Positions 33,144 through 44,898 of a stretch of 64,000 bases of DNA are shown here, piece by piece. Positions within the stretch are counted from its first letter, which is position 1. Each line of letters starts with the position of its first letter. A program made the translations under genes and the position numbers. Source of the stretch: Diphasiastrum complanatum (taxonomy: Eukaryota; Streptophyta; Lycopodiopsida; Lycopodiales; Lycopodiaceae); the NCBI GenBank assembly GCA_029204225.1, contig CM055100.1:503001-567000 (forward strand), given 5' to 3'. Under the pieces are notes generated by a model. That model did no database searches. It worked only from the letters and a program-made list of their open reading frames with translations, and was not told the DNA's origin.

Positions 33144-34426
33144 AAGAATGGACGATACAAGTCCATGTTGCCCTTGATTGTAGCATTCAACCTATACAAT
33201 TTTGTATTGGGCTCTCTTACTCCATTCGCAATAACTTTAAACTTCTGGTTTGCATCCTTCACAAAGCAACGATCATTAGCAAATTCTACTTTCAACTTTT
33301 GATCAATAATGACTCCAACAAAAAGTAGATTTTTCTTCAAACCTAGTACGTAAAGTACCTCCTTGATCATCCTGCTTTTGCCATCACGTAGTTGGATTGA
33401 AACTGTGCCTATCCCCTTGATCATGCACACCTCACCATTTGCTTGTGAAACAGATGTTCCATTATCCAACACCTTCAAACTACTGAACCAATTCTTGTTA
33501 CCTGTCATGTGTCTTGTGGCTCCTGAGTCAATATACCATGCTTGATCATCTTGATTAGATGACAATGCAGATATGAAGATGCTAGAATCTTCAATCTCAC
33601 CCTCATCGACAAGGTTACCTGCTTGTTTTGGTTTCTCCTTGCCTTGTTCCGCCAGGAATTTGCGACGTTCACTCTTCCAATGGTCCTTTTTACCACATTG
33701 GAAGCACTTGCCTTTCTTCTTAATTTTGCTGGAAGATCCCTCATCCTCCTGAGACTTGGCAAATTGCTGCTTAGACGTCTTGCCCTTGCCTTGTTTTTGG
33801 TGTGTCGCAAGTGCCTGATTGTCAATATTTTGACGTCTAGCTTTCACCATTTCTCGTCGTTGATCTTCCTGTATCAAGATTCTTGTGAGCTCGTCAAAGG
33901 TTGGCAATCTTTCTCTTAATGCTATTCCGCTCATAAACATCTGATAGGGTTCTGCAATGCCGCATAATGCATTATGCACCAGCTCCACATCACGTATGTG
34001 CTCTCCAATAGAATGCAGTTCATCTCTCATTGTCTTGATTTTGGTCATGTACGTCTGAATGTGCTCTCCTTGATCCATGCGGGCACTATTCAACTTTGAC
34101 TTCAAAAATATGATTCTTGACTGATTTGACATCTCGAACTGCTCCTTTAGCACATCCCATGCCTGTCTGGGTGTAATAACATCACAAATGTGGGTAATGA
34201 TGTGATCCTTCACTAACAAGTTAATGAAGGTCAAAGCTTTCCTCATCTTTTTGTCGAACACTTTGATGTCTGTTTCATTTGGCGGCCTTCTCTCATCACC
34301 TGTGATGACTTCCCACACGTCTTTCTCCATCAGTATGTTTTTCATTTTGATTTTCCACACTGCATAGTTGGAAATCCCATCCAATTTGCTACTTTCACTC
34401 AAAATGGACTCTCTCATGTTTGCCAT
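33104..34426 (-). CDS. Copia gag-protease (440 codons, C-terminally frameshifted)
   Basis: ATG at 34424-34426. Residues 10-200 are the Copia gag fold (YAVWKIKMKNILMEKD, then AWDVLKEQFE). A nucleocapsid knuckle occupies residues 241-254, with Cys241, Cys244 and His249, but Arg at 254 where the fourth ligand Cys is expected. Protease active site WYIDSGATRHMTG is at residues 298-309. The frame then runs into the pre-integrase region and is lost at about residue 430. This is the longest open frame in the window. Confidence 0.85.
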   Translation of the reverse strand: MANMRESILSESSKLDGISNYAVWKIKMKNILMEKDVWEVITGDERRPPNETDIKVFDKKMRKALTFINLLVKDHIITHICDVITPRQAWDVLKEQFEMSNQSRIIFLKSKLNSARMDQGEHIQTYMTKIKTMRDELHSIGEHIRDVELVHNALCGIAEPYQMFMSGIALRERLPTFDELTRILIQEDQRREMVKARRQNIDNQALATHQKQGKGKTSKQQFAKSQEDEGSSSKIKKKGKCFQCGKKDHWKSERRKFLAEQGKEKPKQAGNLVDEGEIEDSSIFISALSSNQDDQAWYIDSGATRHMTGNKNWFSSLKVLDNGTSVSQANGEVCMIKGIGTVSIQLRDGKSRMIKEVLYVLGLKKNLLFVGVIIDQKLKVEFANDRCFVKDANQKFKVIANGVREPNTKLYRLNATIKGNMDLYRPFFCKLSCGTRGLVT

Positions 34427-34684
34427 CGCAAAACTACTTGAAACTTCTGCCTTAGGCTAAGAACAGTATGTCGAGGCCAACAGTGATGTCAGAAGTTGAA
34501 AATAATGACCTGCGCTTTTTTTCTTACCAAGCCACTCGCCGCCTTTCCACCAATTTGAAAGCCAAATCGGCGTCGCCTTCCGAAATGCACTCAGTCGTCA
34601 ACTCCCAACAACGTGCCCAATGGAATGGTGAAACCACTTCTGGCGTACTCCGAACACTTTCTCCACTGCAACCACTCTACTTTG

Positions 34685-35470
34685 TTGTATCGTACTTGCA
34701 GGTACAGTCCGGGTGCCCTTCGTTTGGAGGTTATAGCCTTTCGTTTGGGTCAAAATGGGCAAAGGACCCAAAAATAGGGACTTTTCTAGTTTTTGAACTG
34801 TTTCTTCACTTTGAAGAAACTTCACTCTTCACTTGTGAAGGGACCCAGCTCAACTTTCAGTATGAAAATTTTTAATGAAGTTGAAGGCCAGAATGCACTT
34901 CACTTCTTCAAGGCCCTGTTCAAAGCTCATCCAATGGCTGAACCAAATCTTGTGGTTCAAATTTCTTTCCCATCATAGATTCTGGACCGTCGATTCATTT
35001 GACACCTCATCCAAAGGTCCAAACTGCATCTGGGCATCGACCCATGCTCCTGCAGTCGCTATGGTCTTCGGTACACTAAGTTGTCTATTGCGTTGGGCAT
35101 GCGAACAGCCTGCGACCTCCCTGCCTGCGGCCGTGCCTCCCTTCTCTGAAAATTATTAGATTAAACTCTCTTGTGGATCGTTTTGAGCACGATCTGAGGC
35201 CTGGAGCAGGGTCGCCCTACTGAATCCATGACTGTAGAGTGTTCAATCAAGAAATTTCGTGGAGAAACGATGATTTTAGCTCAACTTGACAAAGTGGCTT
35301 TTTCACCTTTTTACCGCAAATCTGCTAGGTTAACTGTCTGGAGACAAATCTCTGACATAGACCTCAAAATCCCTCCATGGCTGGTTGAGAATGTGATTAG
35401 CTTCCTTCCTGTCCTTACGGCATCCAAAACGGTGCACAAACAGCGAAGAAATCACCAGTTCTGTATAAAA
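34685..35470 (+). repeat. Inverted block in Copia leader shared with 14015-14807
   Basis: Between the primer site and gag the Copia leader contains the 14.0-14.8 kb block in antisense to the element. The remaining leader (35471-35720) looks like ordinary Copia leader. The homology ends at 34685 at the same point where the other copy is cut by the Gypsy LTR, so the true left end may extend further. Confidence 0.75.
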
Positions 35471-35720
35471 ACTATAAACCGAAGCCCGGTTTCAATTTTC
35501 AGCTGGCTTCGAAATTGTCAAATTTTCACCAAATTTTTCCCTGTCTGATGCTATGCACAGGCTAATAATCCCTCTGCCGAGCTTAGCAAGCCTCTATAAA
35601 CTAGAAACCGTGCACCAGTGCTTCTCTTTTCATCTTCAAGCCGTAAAACCCCGAACACTTTGAAGACAACTCTCCTGAAGATCTCTTCAACGGCGACACT
35701 GTACTGTGTACACTCCCTGA

Positions 35721-35735
35721 ACGGCTTTGATACCA
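35721..35735 (-). other. Copia primer-binding site (initiator Met tRNA type)
   Basis: Minus-strand TGGTATCAAAGCCGT directly abuts the 5' LTR. It differs in one base from the common plant site TGGTATCAGAGC. Confidence 0.85.
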
Positions 35736-36010
35736 ACTTAGAATTTGCTTTGCACAGGAACACAGATCATGCTACACAGTAACACAGACAGAAAACACTC
35801 TCCTCAGCAAGCTCACATAGCAACTGTATTTCTCAAAATGAAATTACACTGTACATATAGTTGTTCACTCAGGCAATCCATGCATGACCCAGGTTGCCAT
35901 TGGCGGGACACGTGTCCTGTCGACTTGCCTCGTGGCGAGGCCAACTGATCCTTATCCACTGATAGGACCCACAGTACAGTAACACAGTGATTCTAACTTT
36001 AATTCTAACT
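35736..36010 (-). repeat. 5' LTR of Copia element
   Basis: 275 bp, direct repeat of 29986-30260 with about 16 mismatches. On plus it starts ACTTAGAATT and ends AATTCTAACT, so one terminal base differs from the perfect inverted ends of the other LTR. Confidence 0.9.
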
Positions 36011-36390
36011 GCAACTTGTGTTGAGCACATCTCATTTTATTGTTAATACAATACCACATGTAATGTTCCAAGATGAACTTCCGAGATCAAAACACAAGAC
36101 GAGTAGAATTAATTATCGTAAAACTAATCTTGAGCAAGATCTATTTTGTATCCAAGATTACCATTGAGATTTGGCCTTGTTTGATACTCTTAGTGGTTTA
36201 GTGAAATGTTGTATGCATCCACTTAGAGATTTGAACCAAAAATCGCATGTCTAAAAACCTGATGCAAATACCAAAGTTATATTCGCAATTTGTGACAATT
36301 TTGATTTCTATGTACCAATTGTAGAACATTTACATTGACTCATCTAGCAGCTCATGTGAGTATATTTCATGTGGAATGCAACTATGGCAC
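36011..36390 (-). mobile_element. Repeat K, copy 4, right part
   Basis: Reverse complement of K1 about 26650-27020 (for example ATGTGCTCAA and the ACATGAGCTGCTAGATGAGT region). It is continuous with 29881-29985 once the Copia element is removed. Homology fades after about 36390. Confidence 0.75.
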
Positions 36391-38436
36391 ATACATTGAA
36401 AGCCAAGACCAAGAAGTGTGTGGCATTGATCATAAAGTAATGAAAATTTTAATTACAGTTCAGTTATTTAAGATTAATATTGATGCATACAACAGTGAAA
36501 CTGAGTACATCTTTGGTCAATGATTAATTTGGAGACACTTTTGAAGCATTTATATGTCTTTTTAATATATAATTGTGATTCGGTTGCTTTGGTGTCTATC
36601 ATAGTTACATAGTGTTCCAGAACATGAGCTTGATGCTCACTCTGGAATAGCTTTGATTTTACGAAGAGTTTCAATTTGTAACATAAGAAAGAATGCTTGT
36701 TTTTGAATTTTGCTGTTATATTCTGATGGGGTGAAATGAATCATATAAAAAGCGTCAGCTGGTGTATTGACACTTAAATCCCTTCACCTTATCAACCACA
36801 ACTAGCTTGTAGAATGTAGGGTTTAAAAACTCTAGAGTGATGTTTAGGTGCTAAAGATTTATAAATTCTTGACTTTTCTTGCAATGCACACTAGAAAACT
36901 TTGTCTCTGCAACATTCAAACCCTAAACTGGTTACTATATAGCATACATTTGCCAATACACACCTAAGTTGTCAACATACACTTGCCATTTCTCAACCAT
37001 TAACATGCATTTACTAATTCATCTATTGCCATTTTAAGTAGCTACAAACTACTAGACAATGTAACTAGAAAGCTGAAAGTTGAATGTCGCAATATCATGT
37101 AGTGCTCAAGCTCAAAAATAAAAAGTAAACACGAGTCAGCAAACAAAAAAACTGTGAATTAGAGTGTTTTATGTCCCATTACGTAGAAGTTAAGTCATGG
37201 GTTTAGGCATTCTACACAACAAAACTTAGTCAATATCTTATTAACCCAAGAAGGCAGCACTAGCACACAACAAAATGAGTCTTTAAATCTTGGAAAGGGA
37301 CATTCAACTTCGGCTAGCCAGTTTGAATCGGTTAATTCGAATTGGCTGATTTGAATCGGTTGGTAACCTTGGTATGTAGTGGTGTGGCTTGCCACCAAGA
37401 AATACTTATATATCATCAAATCTTCTGCATGAACTCTAGATGGTACTATAAAACATTAATCAAAGATGCAGCATTCTGAGCAAAAATGGGGGATTTTATA
37501 AAGTAGCAAACATTGCGATCTGCAGTGTACATCACCATTTTGTGAGAGATATTTTGTAGCATGGAAAATTGGTCTTACATTACTGTAATACAAGAACAAT
37601 GTTAGTAGATTAGATTATAAGGGCACTAACTAGAGAGTGCTTTGAATCACTTAGAAGAATGATGCACATAATTTTTTAACCATCATTATGAATTGCATCT
37701 AAGTTCTGTTCACAATTATGGATATCATGGCATGAGTTTACTTAGCTTGTTAAGGGCATCAATGGATATGGCGTGAAGTCCATAATTTTTATTGCTTTTA
37801 GTAGGTAGTGCTAGAAAACAAAGAGTGACAATCCCTTTGAGCTGTATTTATGGTTAAGCTCATCTCCTTTGAGACTTCTCACTGGAAGTCTGTTAATCCA
37901 GGAATTACTAGGACAGGCCTCTGCTTTATTTTGGGAGACAATGAATGTGTGGGTGGAAGCTTCTTGAAATTATGGTGCTCTAGTATGTGAAAGTGGGACA
38001 CATTTGGTGCCTTCAATTACCAGGAAAATTTAATACAAAGTTACAAACTAAACTGAAAACTCCTTTCTCATATTTATGTAAGCAGGGCTCCCTGCTAGTT
38101 TGCTATCATGATTTCAGAAGTTTTTGTAAGTCCGTAGTCATAGCATGAACCTTTCATCTAATAATCAGTTACCTCTGAGTTGATCCAAAGCCAATCATAT
38201 ATCTACAGCTTTTGTAATCTCCTAGCGGCAATGTTTAAGCATGCTGTTTGTGCTAGTATTTGACTTTTGTGTATTTCTCACTGCAATTGAAATGAACTTT
38301 TGAAGCTCATTTCTCAGGCTTATCTTAATATTCACATAGCAGTTTGACACCTTCTTGGACTCCAATCTTGCAATACAGGTTTCATGATTATGCATATTCA
38401 CAGGCTTCCTGATTTATTTTGTTTGTTCCAAGACAG
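36391..38436. other. AT-rich non-coding DNA
   Basis: No gene or repeat is recognised. Part of it may be intron or 5' sequence of the WD40 pseudogene that follows. Confidence 0.4.
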
Positions 38437-39869
38437 ATTGGACGTTATCGAACTTTTTTGGCTCACAATGATTGTATATGAGATATAACAACATTTCCTA
38501 CAGCATTTGAGGGCCAAGCAATATTGGAGAAGGACGACTTGCTTGAAAAGAAGCTTTTTGTGACGTGCTCAGATGATCGCAGCATAAGAATTTGGAGTCT
38601 CGACAGTGGACATAAAAAGTTTTATATTTGTAACTCAGATATTATGAACCAAAAAGCACAAAACGTTTATTGCAAGAACATTGTTGGAGTCCTCTACATG
38701 GGTGAGGGTCTACTACTTATGCTTATGGCATCCCTCTGAATTAGTCCTCATGTTTTGAAAGATATAAAGATCTCCAACATGTCATGACAAAAGCATTTGA
38801 CACCTGTTATTAACATAAAGAGTGGTAGATTGAAGTATTGTAGATTATGTTCATGTGTACCTATTCTTCCTCCAAAGGCTGGAAAAAGTTGTCAGCCAGC
38901 TTTTTAGTTACTTGTGAAATCTTTTAGCTGCATCATATTAGTTATTATGAGTCATCAACATAAGCTCCAACTTTCCAGTAGCTTTGTGATACCAATTTTA
39001 TTGCAGATATTTTTTAGTCTGCTCAAGCAAAACGAATCTTACGGGGTGGGTATTTTTAGATGAGCTTGTGGCAGAACTCTTCAAATGCTTGTCTTTACCT
39101 ATATTCCAACACATAGCAGCACTATGACTGTTTATTCTTGACAAAGAGAGCAGTATTTAGCTATTGCTTATTTCCCAGCTACTCTAGTCCAGTCTAAACC
39201 TACATGCTCATTATTGGTTGTCATTTTTTTTGATGGTGCAATCTAACCTTTCAGTTCAGTCGTATTTCGTCACGTCATCACAGCCGATTCTGGTTTTAGA
39301 AGTGCACGTTTTCACCAAGAGATAGCTTCACGCGGCACTATTTATGATATGGATGTCGATCCAAGCGATAAGTTTGTTGTAACAGTGGGACAGGTGGCTT
39401 TACTTGCTCTTTTACTGCCATTCTGAATACTGTGTGCTACCTAGTTGCAAATGTAGCTTTCTATAATAAATTTCTTCAATCTAACCTTGTCAGGATAAAA
39501 AAGTAAACATTCCGAATCTGGAAACTGGCAAACCCATGAGACACATCAAATTTGAGGGTGACTTTGGTGAGCCTGTCAAGGTGATTATATTGCACTTTTC
39601 TCTTGATATGTATTCTGGCTACTTGTACAACTGTCTCTGCTTGAGTATCAACAATTCTATTAACTAGCTTCACTGAATATGGCTTTTGGAATGATAATCC
39701 TTCAGGTTCGGGTTGACCCAAGTGGCACGTACATTGTTTGCTCTTATTCAGACAAGCATCTGAGAGTTTATGATCTCTCTAGTGGAGAACAGCCACTCCA
39801 AGCATCGGCGCATGCAGAAATCATATAACCGGAGTGGCTTTCTTGCCTAATTGCCAGCATTTGATCTCA
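38437..39869 (+). pseudogene. WD40 gene fragment resembling MAPKBP1/WDR62
   Basis: Four exon-like segments with consensus splice borders: 38437-38701, 39255-39393, 39494-39580 and 39716-39869. They read WD40 text: KLFVTCSDDRSIRIWSLDSG; GTIYDMDVDPSDKFVVTVGQ; DKKVNIPNLETGKP; and VRVDPSGTYIVCSYSDKHLR then LRVYDLSSGE. The order matches the second WD40 propeller of MAPKBP1/WDR62 proteins. Lesions: TGA at 38479-38481 where Trp is expected (HNDCI-stop-DI), a 2-nt insertion near 39825, and no WD repeats between segments 1 and 2, where family members have at least two. N- and C-terminal thirds are absent. It is a decayed, internally deleted copy. Confidence 0.7.
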
Positions 39870-40107
39870 GTAAGCATTTTTTGCTGATTTGTAGTTTTAA
39901 ACACTTTCTTAGAAACCATGTGCACATACACTGTTACTGAATCATGATACAAGCGCATCCTTGACTTCTCACATGACGTTGAGGATGGCATGAAATCACT
40001 TACAAACGTGCATGAGCTCTATAAAGTATGTTGGCGTGTAGGTCGCAGTCTATTACAATGAGGGCATTCAGAATGATTTGCCTTTATTGTTCGTAAATTC
40101 AATTCCC
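39863..40107 (+). repeat. WD40-gene flank, inverted copy at 52246-52487
   Basis: The reverse complement of 52246-52487 matches the last bases of exon 4, its GTAAGC donor and the following intron, with few mismatches. Confidence 0.85.
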
Positions 40108-41282
40108 ACCACCTTGTGGCTAGGAAAGTTATATTGAACGCAGTTATTCTTAATTTTCGGTATAAAACTCTCCTCTCCCTTGCTGATTCATCCCTGGCAC
40201 CTTTGATTTCTAAGTGAACCCTGGTTGAGTTATTGAACTAGGTCTTCAAGTTATGTGGCACATGACACGTGCAGTCACACTACTTCCTGATTATGCTATT
40301 TTACATGATGTCATTAAGTCTTATGTGGTATCATGTGCTCACTCTAGGGTCCCTCCCCTCTGGACACTATTCTTCAAGTTATATTGAAAGCAGTTATTCT
40401 TAAATTTCGGTATAAAACCTGAACATACCTGAACATAACCAAAAAAATATGTGCAATGTATAGTATTTGACCATCAACTGCACATGCATGCACAGACATA
40501 CGAATAGTTCCTGAACTACAAAAAAGAGATATGCAACTTCAATTCTATGGACGTCACCCATAAAGTATGAAGCCATCAACTCCATGCGTAGCATGGACTA
40601 AATGCGATGACATCTTTGCTCATGTCATTACCATATTAAGAGTAGGCCTACGTCACATGCATAAGGATCATGTCACATTAACCTTTATATATTTCTATGT
40701 AGATTGGCATGAGTTTTTGTCACTTCTCTAAATGGGAAGGGTAGATTAAGCCATGATGAAGTCTGATGTAATGAGCAAAGCCAATCAATGGAAGTCAGTA
40801 TCTCGAAAGTGGAAGAAAAGTGACATCTCCTCACTTTTGTTTTGCTCCCTTCATGTGTTGACCAAAGAATTTATCAGATAGCCAGCAACTTCTCTTAAGG
40901 CTTACATTTTTGCTGCAGTACATTGGGTATGCACTATCAGTCACAAAGATTACAGCAAGAAAATTCGTTTGTTATATGGATTCTTATTTTTAAAACACAA
41001 TCTTAAATGGCTCCAGGGCCTTGATTACATGTGTGCTATTATCCAATTTTCTATTATGTAGGTGAAGACCTCACTTAGTTATTATGCCAGTGCAATAGCT
41101 GAATAGTAATATGATTGTAATTGTCGCATATTTGTCTGGAAACTTCCTCCAATGATGTCACTCATAATTCGAAAGAAAATGTTGGTGAAAATAGAGAATC
41201 AGCCTACAGGAACTTTAAAATCGATATTGAAAGCGCCATGAAATTATTTCTACTGCACATGATACAATGACTGTAAATTAAT
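40108..41282. other. Non-coding DNA
   Basis: No gene is supported. A short internal repeat, AAGTTATATTGAACGCAGTTATTCTTAA, occurs near 40125 and again near 40375. Confidence 0.4.
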
Positions 41283-41305
41283 TCTCTCTCTCTCTCTCTC
41301 TCTCA
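41283..41305 (+). repeat. (CT)n microsatellite
   Basis: Short CT run, the equivalent of the much longer GA runs at 60460 and 61182 in the right arm. Confidence 0.9.
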
Positions 41306-42045
41306 TTCATGAATGGTATGCAACTTCCCTATTCTATACTTAGCCCTTAGTACCTTAAAAAGATATACCCTTTGTAACTATTGGAGGGAAACTTGAAAAC
41401 CACCAAAGCCACTTCAATGGTCAAGATCAGTGGAGGTACGTCCTACGGACATGATCCCTTTGCTTCTTGAGCACTCTTGTTTCAAATGCATCTACATAAG
41501 GAAGGAGTGGGCCTGCAAGCTTTCTCCATGCCCTCTCTCCTCTTCTCTCTTCATCTTCTTCTACCTTCTGCTTTGGCATATCAAGAATTGCAGTGTTAAA
41601 GCTTACGCTGCAACGGTCAGAGGGAAAACTTTGAAATACTTTGGTAAGTGGCCTTCATACCAGTTTACTTTTGATTTGAATACTTTGTCTGCAAAAGAGA
41701 TGGATAGATTCGGTTGTAACCTTTGGCATTCTTGTTATATCATCAATAGCTTTGGTAGCAAGCATATGAGAGTATCAAGCGCTTGTTATGGCATGCATGA
41801 TTGCATTCGATACTTGCTTTATAACATACAGGTGTTACAAGCCAGCGCTGGCCGACTTTGTAGGCATGAATATGAGCCATTTTGACAATGATGTAGGGAT
41901 GTGGTAGCGCTACCATAACAACTGTAAATCGCTGTGGTAGTTTTTAGCTTTTTGTTGGTTGCTACAGCGCGACCCTAGAGGGTGCTAGTAGCGCTGCTAG
42001 CGCTGAAAGACTTGGCCAAAAATCGCTGTTCAATGATGAGAATGC

Positions 42046-43198
42046 TGACAATTATCATAGCTCGATTGTTTGGCAGCGCGACATACATCAGTTCTTCACA
42101 ATCTCTTGCATATACTTGCAAAAAAGACGTCGTTATCGTATTATAGTGATGGTTGATGGTAGAAATGTTCTTAAATGACTGTCCTCTACGTATATGTCTC
42201 ATAATCAGAGAAGAGCTCACTATGATAATAGGTTGGTGATAATACTTATGATTATCTCTGTCTCACACAGTTTTACAGCATAAAAGAGCACGAAGGGTTT
42301 AGGTATACCTCAGTTGACAGCAAATATAAGGTACGTATGACACTCATAAGATCTACACTCCAAATTAAAGTTTATGAAGAAGACCATAAACCCATTCGAT
42401 AGGTATTATAAACTAATTGGATAACTCATATGCATGTATCTACGCAATGACGATTCTTAGAAATGGATACGGAAGGTCAATCTTCTAAACTACAAATTGC
42501 AAACATGATTGCTTCGCAAGAATCTGTATTGTCTACCATTCAGGTCTGAAATGCATGGATGTTTACAAATTTCTATTAGTAAGGCTCAAAATGCAGGGTG
42601 ATAGAGTAAGCTTGATGAAAATATGCAAGAAAAGTAGTATGATATGATAACTATGTCTATTTTTCATGCAATCAAAACTAATATATCAGTGCTTACTTTC
42701 GGAATGATGATAACCCTAGAGTTTATAACATGCTTTTTTCTATACAGGGATTTGCGTATTGTTGTAAGTTCTTTAAAGTACATGGTTTTGTGCTAAGAAT
42801 GTATTCATTCATAAGATCGAAATGGCATGAAATTGCCCCGATCTTAGTTTGAATGTGCATACGCAAATGCCTACTTTCACATTTTTGCACTAGATTATAA
42901 CAGTTTCTCTGATAATGTCCGAAGTACTATTTTGGTTTATAATTGTAAGAACGGTAAGTGGGGTCAGCGGACTCTTGTATGGCATGGATTTGCTCAAGAA
43001 GTCACGATCGGACGCCTTGATTCGGTGTTAGCATGGTTTGGTCGAGTACTTGTGACGAGAACTAGTAAGGGAAGATTGGACTGCACTAAACTTTATTTTA
43101 CATTGCAAGCTGATTAGTTGAGTATAACGTATTTTGTACATGGATAACAACTGACATTCAGCATTGACACATGTGTTCCTCACTGTACTAACTTGTGC
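42046..43198. other. 1,153-bp segment absent from right arm
   Basis: Flanked by GATGAGAATGC and GGTTTTGTGTGG, which are directly adjacent in the right arm (about 63808-63820). No coding family is recognised; a short frame at 42932-43117 is unassigned. Confidence 0.7.
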
Positions 43199-44734
43199 GG
43201 TTTTGTGTGGTGGGGTGGTGGCAGGTACCAGCTGGATGGCTTGAGATATGTTTCGCTTTACGGTGCTTTTAATAGTACTGTATACTTTTCAGCTATGTGT
43301 TACCTTGGTAGTCTATGAATAAAGTGTTTTAAAAGGTTTTGGTCTTGACTTGTCAAGAGGAACTTTGTTCTGTTAATCTCTCTCTATGCATCCTTGAGGT
43401 GTAAATCCGACTATCCTTTGGCCAGGGTAGTACCAAATTCTTTACATTACTTGGATTCATTGCTAACATAGGTCCGTTTTATGTTTTAGTCCTCAGTTGG
43501 TTTCAAGGCGCAGTAGAGTTGGATTATGGGGAGCCCCTTCCTCCTCCTAATCTATTTACACAAACTCGGATTATCTGCATGAAAAAAGCTGTCATGTTGC
43601 ATAGTTTTATTAAAGGAACTGATCGTAATACTTGTAATGTTGCGGGACCCGAAGATAAGTGTAAAAATCAGTCCTCTATTATTTGGTTTGACCATGCCAT
43701 TTGGTATATGATGAATAATCTTGGCATTTTCTTTCCAGGTGCCTCACCCCAAAATCAACTCAATGCTTTTTTCCTTTGGCTACACAAACTTGCTAGGGAA
43801 ATTGTCAAAGCTCAGATTACCTGTTTATACCTACGCTAGTACATGATTGATGCATCTATTGAACTTGCCACAAATCCCTCTCCTAAGCTCCTTGCTCATC
43901 TTGGTGATGCCGAGAACATTAGAGAAATCGAACGTCTGCTCAAAAGACCTAGATTCTCCACTGTATAAGGTAAATTTTTCCAGAACACAAGTAAACGTTC
44001 AGGCACTTTCAACCTTAATAATCCCAACTATGTCATGTTTGGCCAAGGGAAAAGAAGAAAATTTACTAGATACAGGGGGAAATAAGGACAAGGAAGCGGT
44101 ACAAAGAGCGACTTGCCAATTAAGAAGCTGAACTTTTATTGGGATTGACATGGTTGCAGGACGAGATCATTTTGGAAAGAAGGGAGGTTATCAGAAATAC
44201 TTTGGATCCCTTATAGCTCATCACACATGAATTTAAGGAAAAGCTCTTTTTGCATTTACTTTATCGCAATAGAATGTTTGAGACCATTCATGTGAAGAAG
44301 TTTTATTCTCGCATTTTACTATAGCTATTTGGCTTTATACACAAGACCTTTGATGATATAGTGTTTGGTTGGTCATACATGCCAAATGTCAAAATGGATT
44401 GGTATTTTCCTTATGAAGTCTTCTGCAATTTTCAAATTGAAAATCTTTAAGGTCGTTTTTGTTCTACTCTTAAATGTTTCAATGGCGGATAATCCTTTCT
44501 GGATATACCCTTTGGAGTACCTTGAGATTGATGGAAGTGATAACACGGAAAATTCAGCAAACTTTTTGAATATTACAATCTCTTTCGACCTGGCTTCAGG
44601 CTATGCAGTGCTTTTCAAATATGATAAACGAAGAGACCTTCCTTTTTTATTTTTGCAATATATACTCTTGGCTTCAAACAAACCTCTCTTTGATTCATAT
44701 AAGCTCATTATATCACAAACTCCGTGGCATGTGT

Positions 44735-44850
44735 TTCTGAGACCACGTATGAGTATCTGTCAATAAACTTCAACCATGGCATATGTTTTGTAAGTCCATG
44801 AGTAGAAGCTTAAATATTAATAAAATAGCTTAAACTTAGATTTAGAACTT
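44735..44850 (+). repeat. LTR fragment like the B1 LTR
   Basis: TATGAGTATCTGTCAA, AACTTCAACCATGGCAT and GAGTAGAAGCTTAAAT match the minus strand of 563-672 in order and spacing. It lies between repeat E and the leader of Gypsy element C, in the same sense as that element. Confidence 0.75.
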
Positions 44851-44898
44851 AGACTTAGGAAACTTAAGATTAGAAATATTTTATCTTAAGTTTTCCCT

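Larger units (their letters stand above)
29986..36010 (-). mobile_element. Ty1/Copia retrotransposon, full-length but decayed
   Basis: Two 275-bp LTRs (29986-30260 and 35736-36010) flank a minus-strand internal region in the order leader, gag, protease, integrase, RT, RNase H, polypurine tract. Integrase before RT defines Ty1/Copia. The flanks GCGAC (29981-29985) and GCAAC (36011-36015) are a 5-bp target duplication with one mismatch. The LTRs differ at roughly 16 sites by eye, so the insertion is not recent. At least four frame breaks disrupt the polyprotein (near 33140, 32581, 31810, 31318). It interrupts an inverted K copy. Confidence 0.9.
41283..44725 (+). repeat. Repeat E, left arm of large inverted duplication
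   Basis: The partner is 59960-64000 on the minus strand. Shared open-frame pieces include YGEPLPPPNLF and MKKAVMLHSFIKGTDRNTCN (43519-43660), YMMNNLGIFFPGA (43706-43745), PLLSSLLILVM (43880), SKWIGIFLMK and NPFWIYPLEYLEIDGSD (44390-44535). This arm has a 1,153-bp insertion (42046-43198) and lacks about 760 bp (breakpoint near 43660) relative to the right arm. The encoded protein family is not recognised. The right arm has a segment (YPEFGKTKIDPMS) loosely like the C-terminal segment of the family A and B ORFs. Confidence 0.75.
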
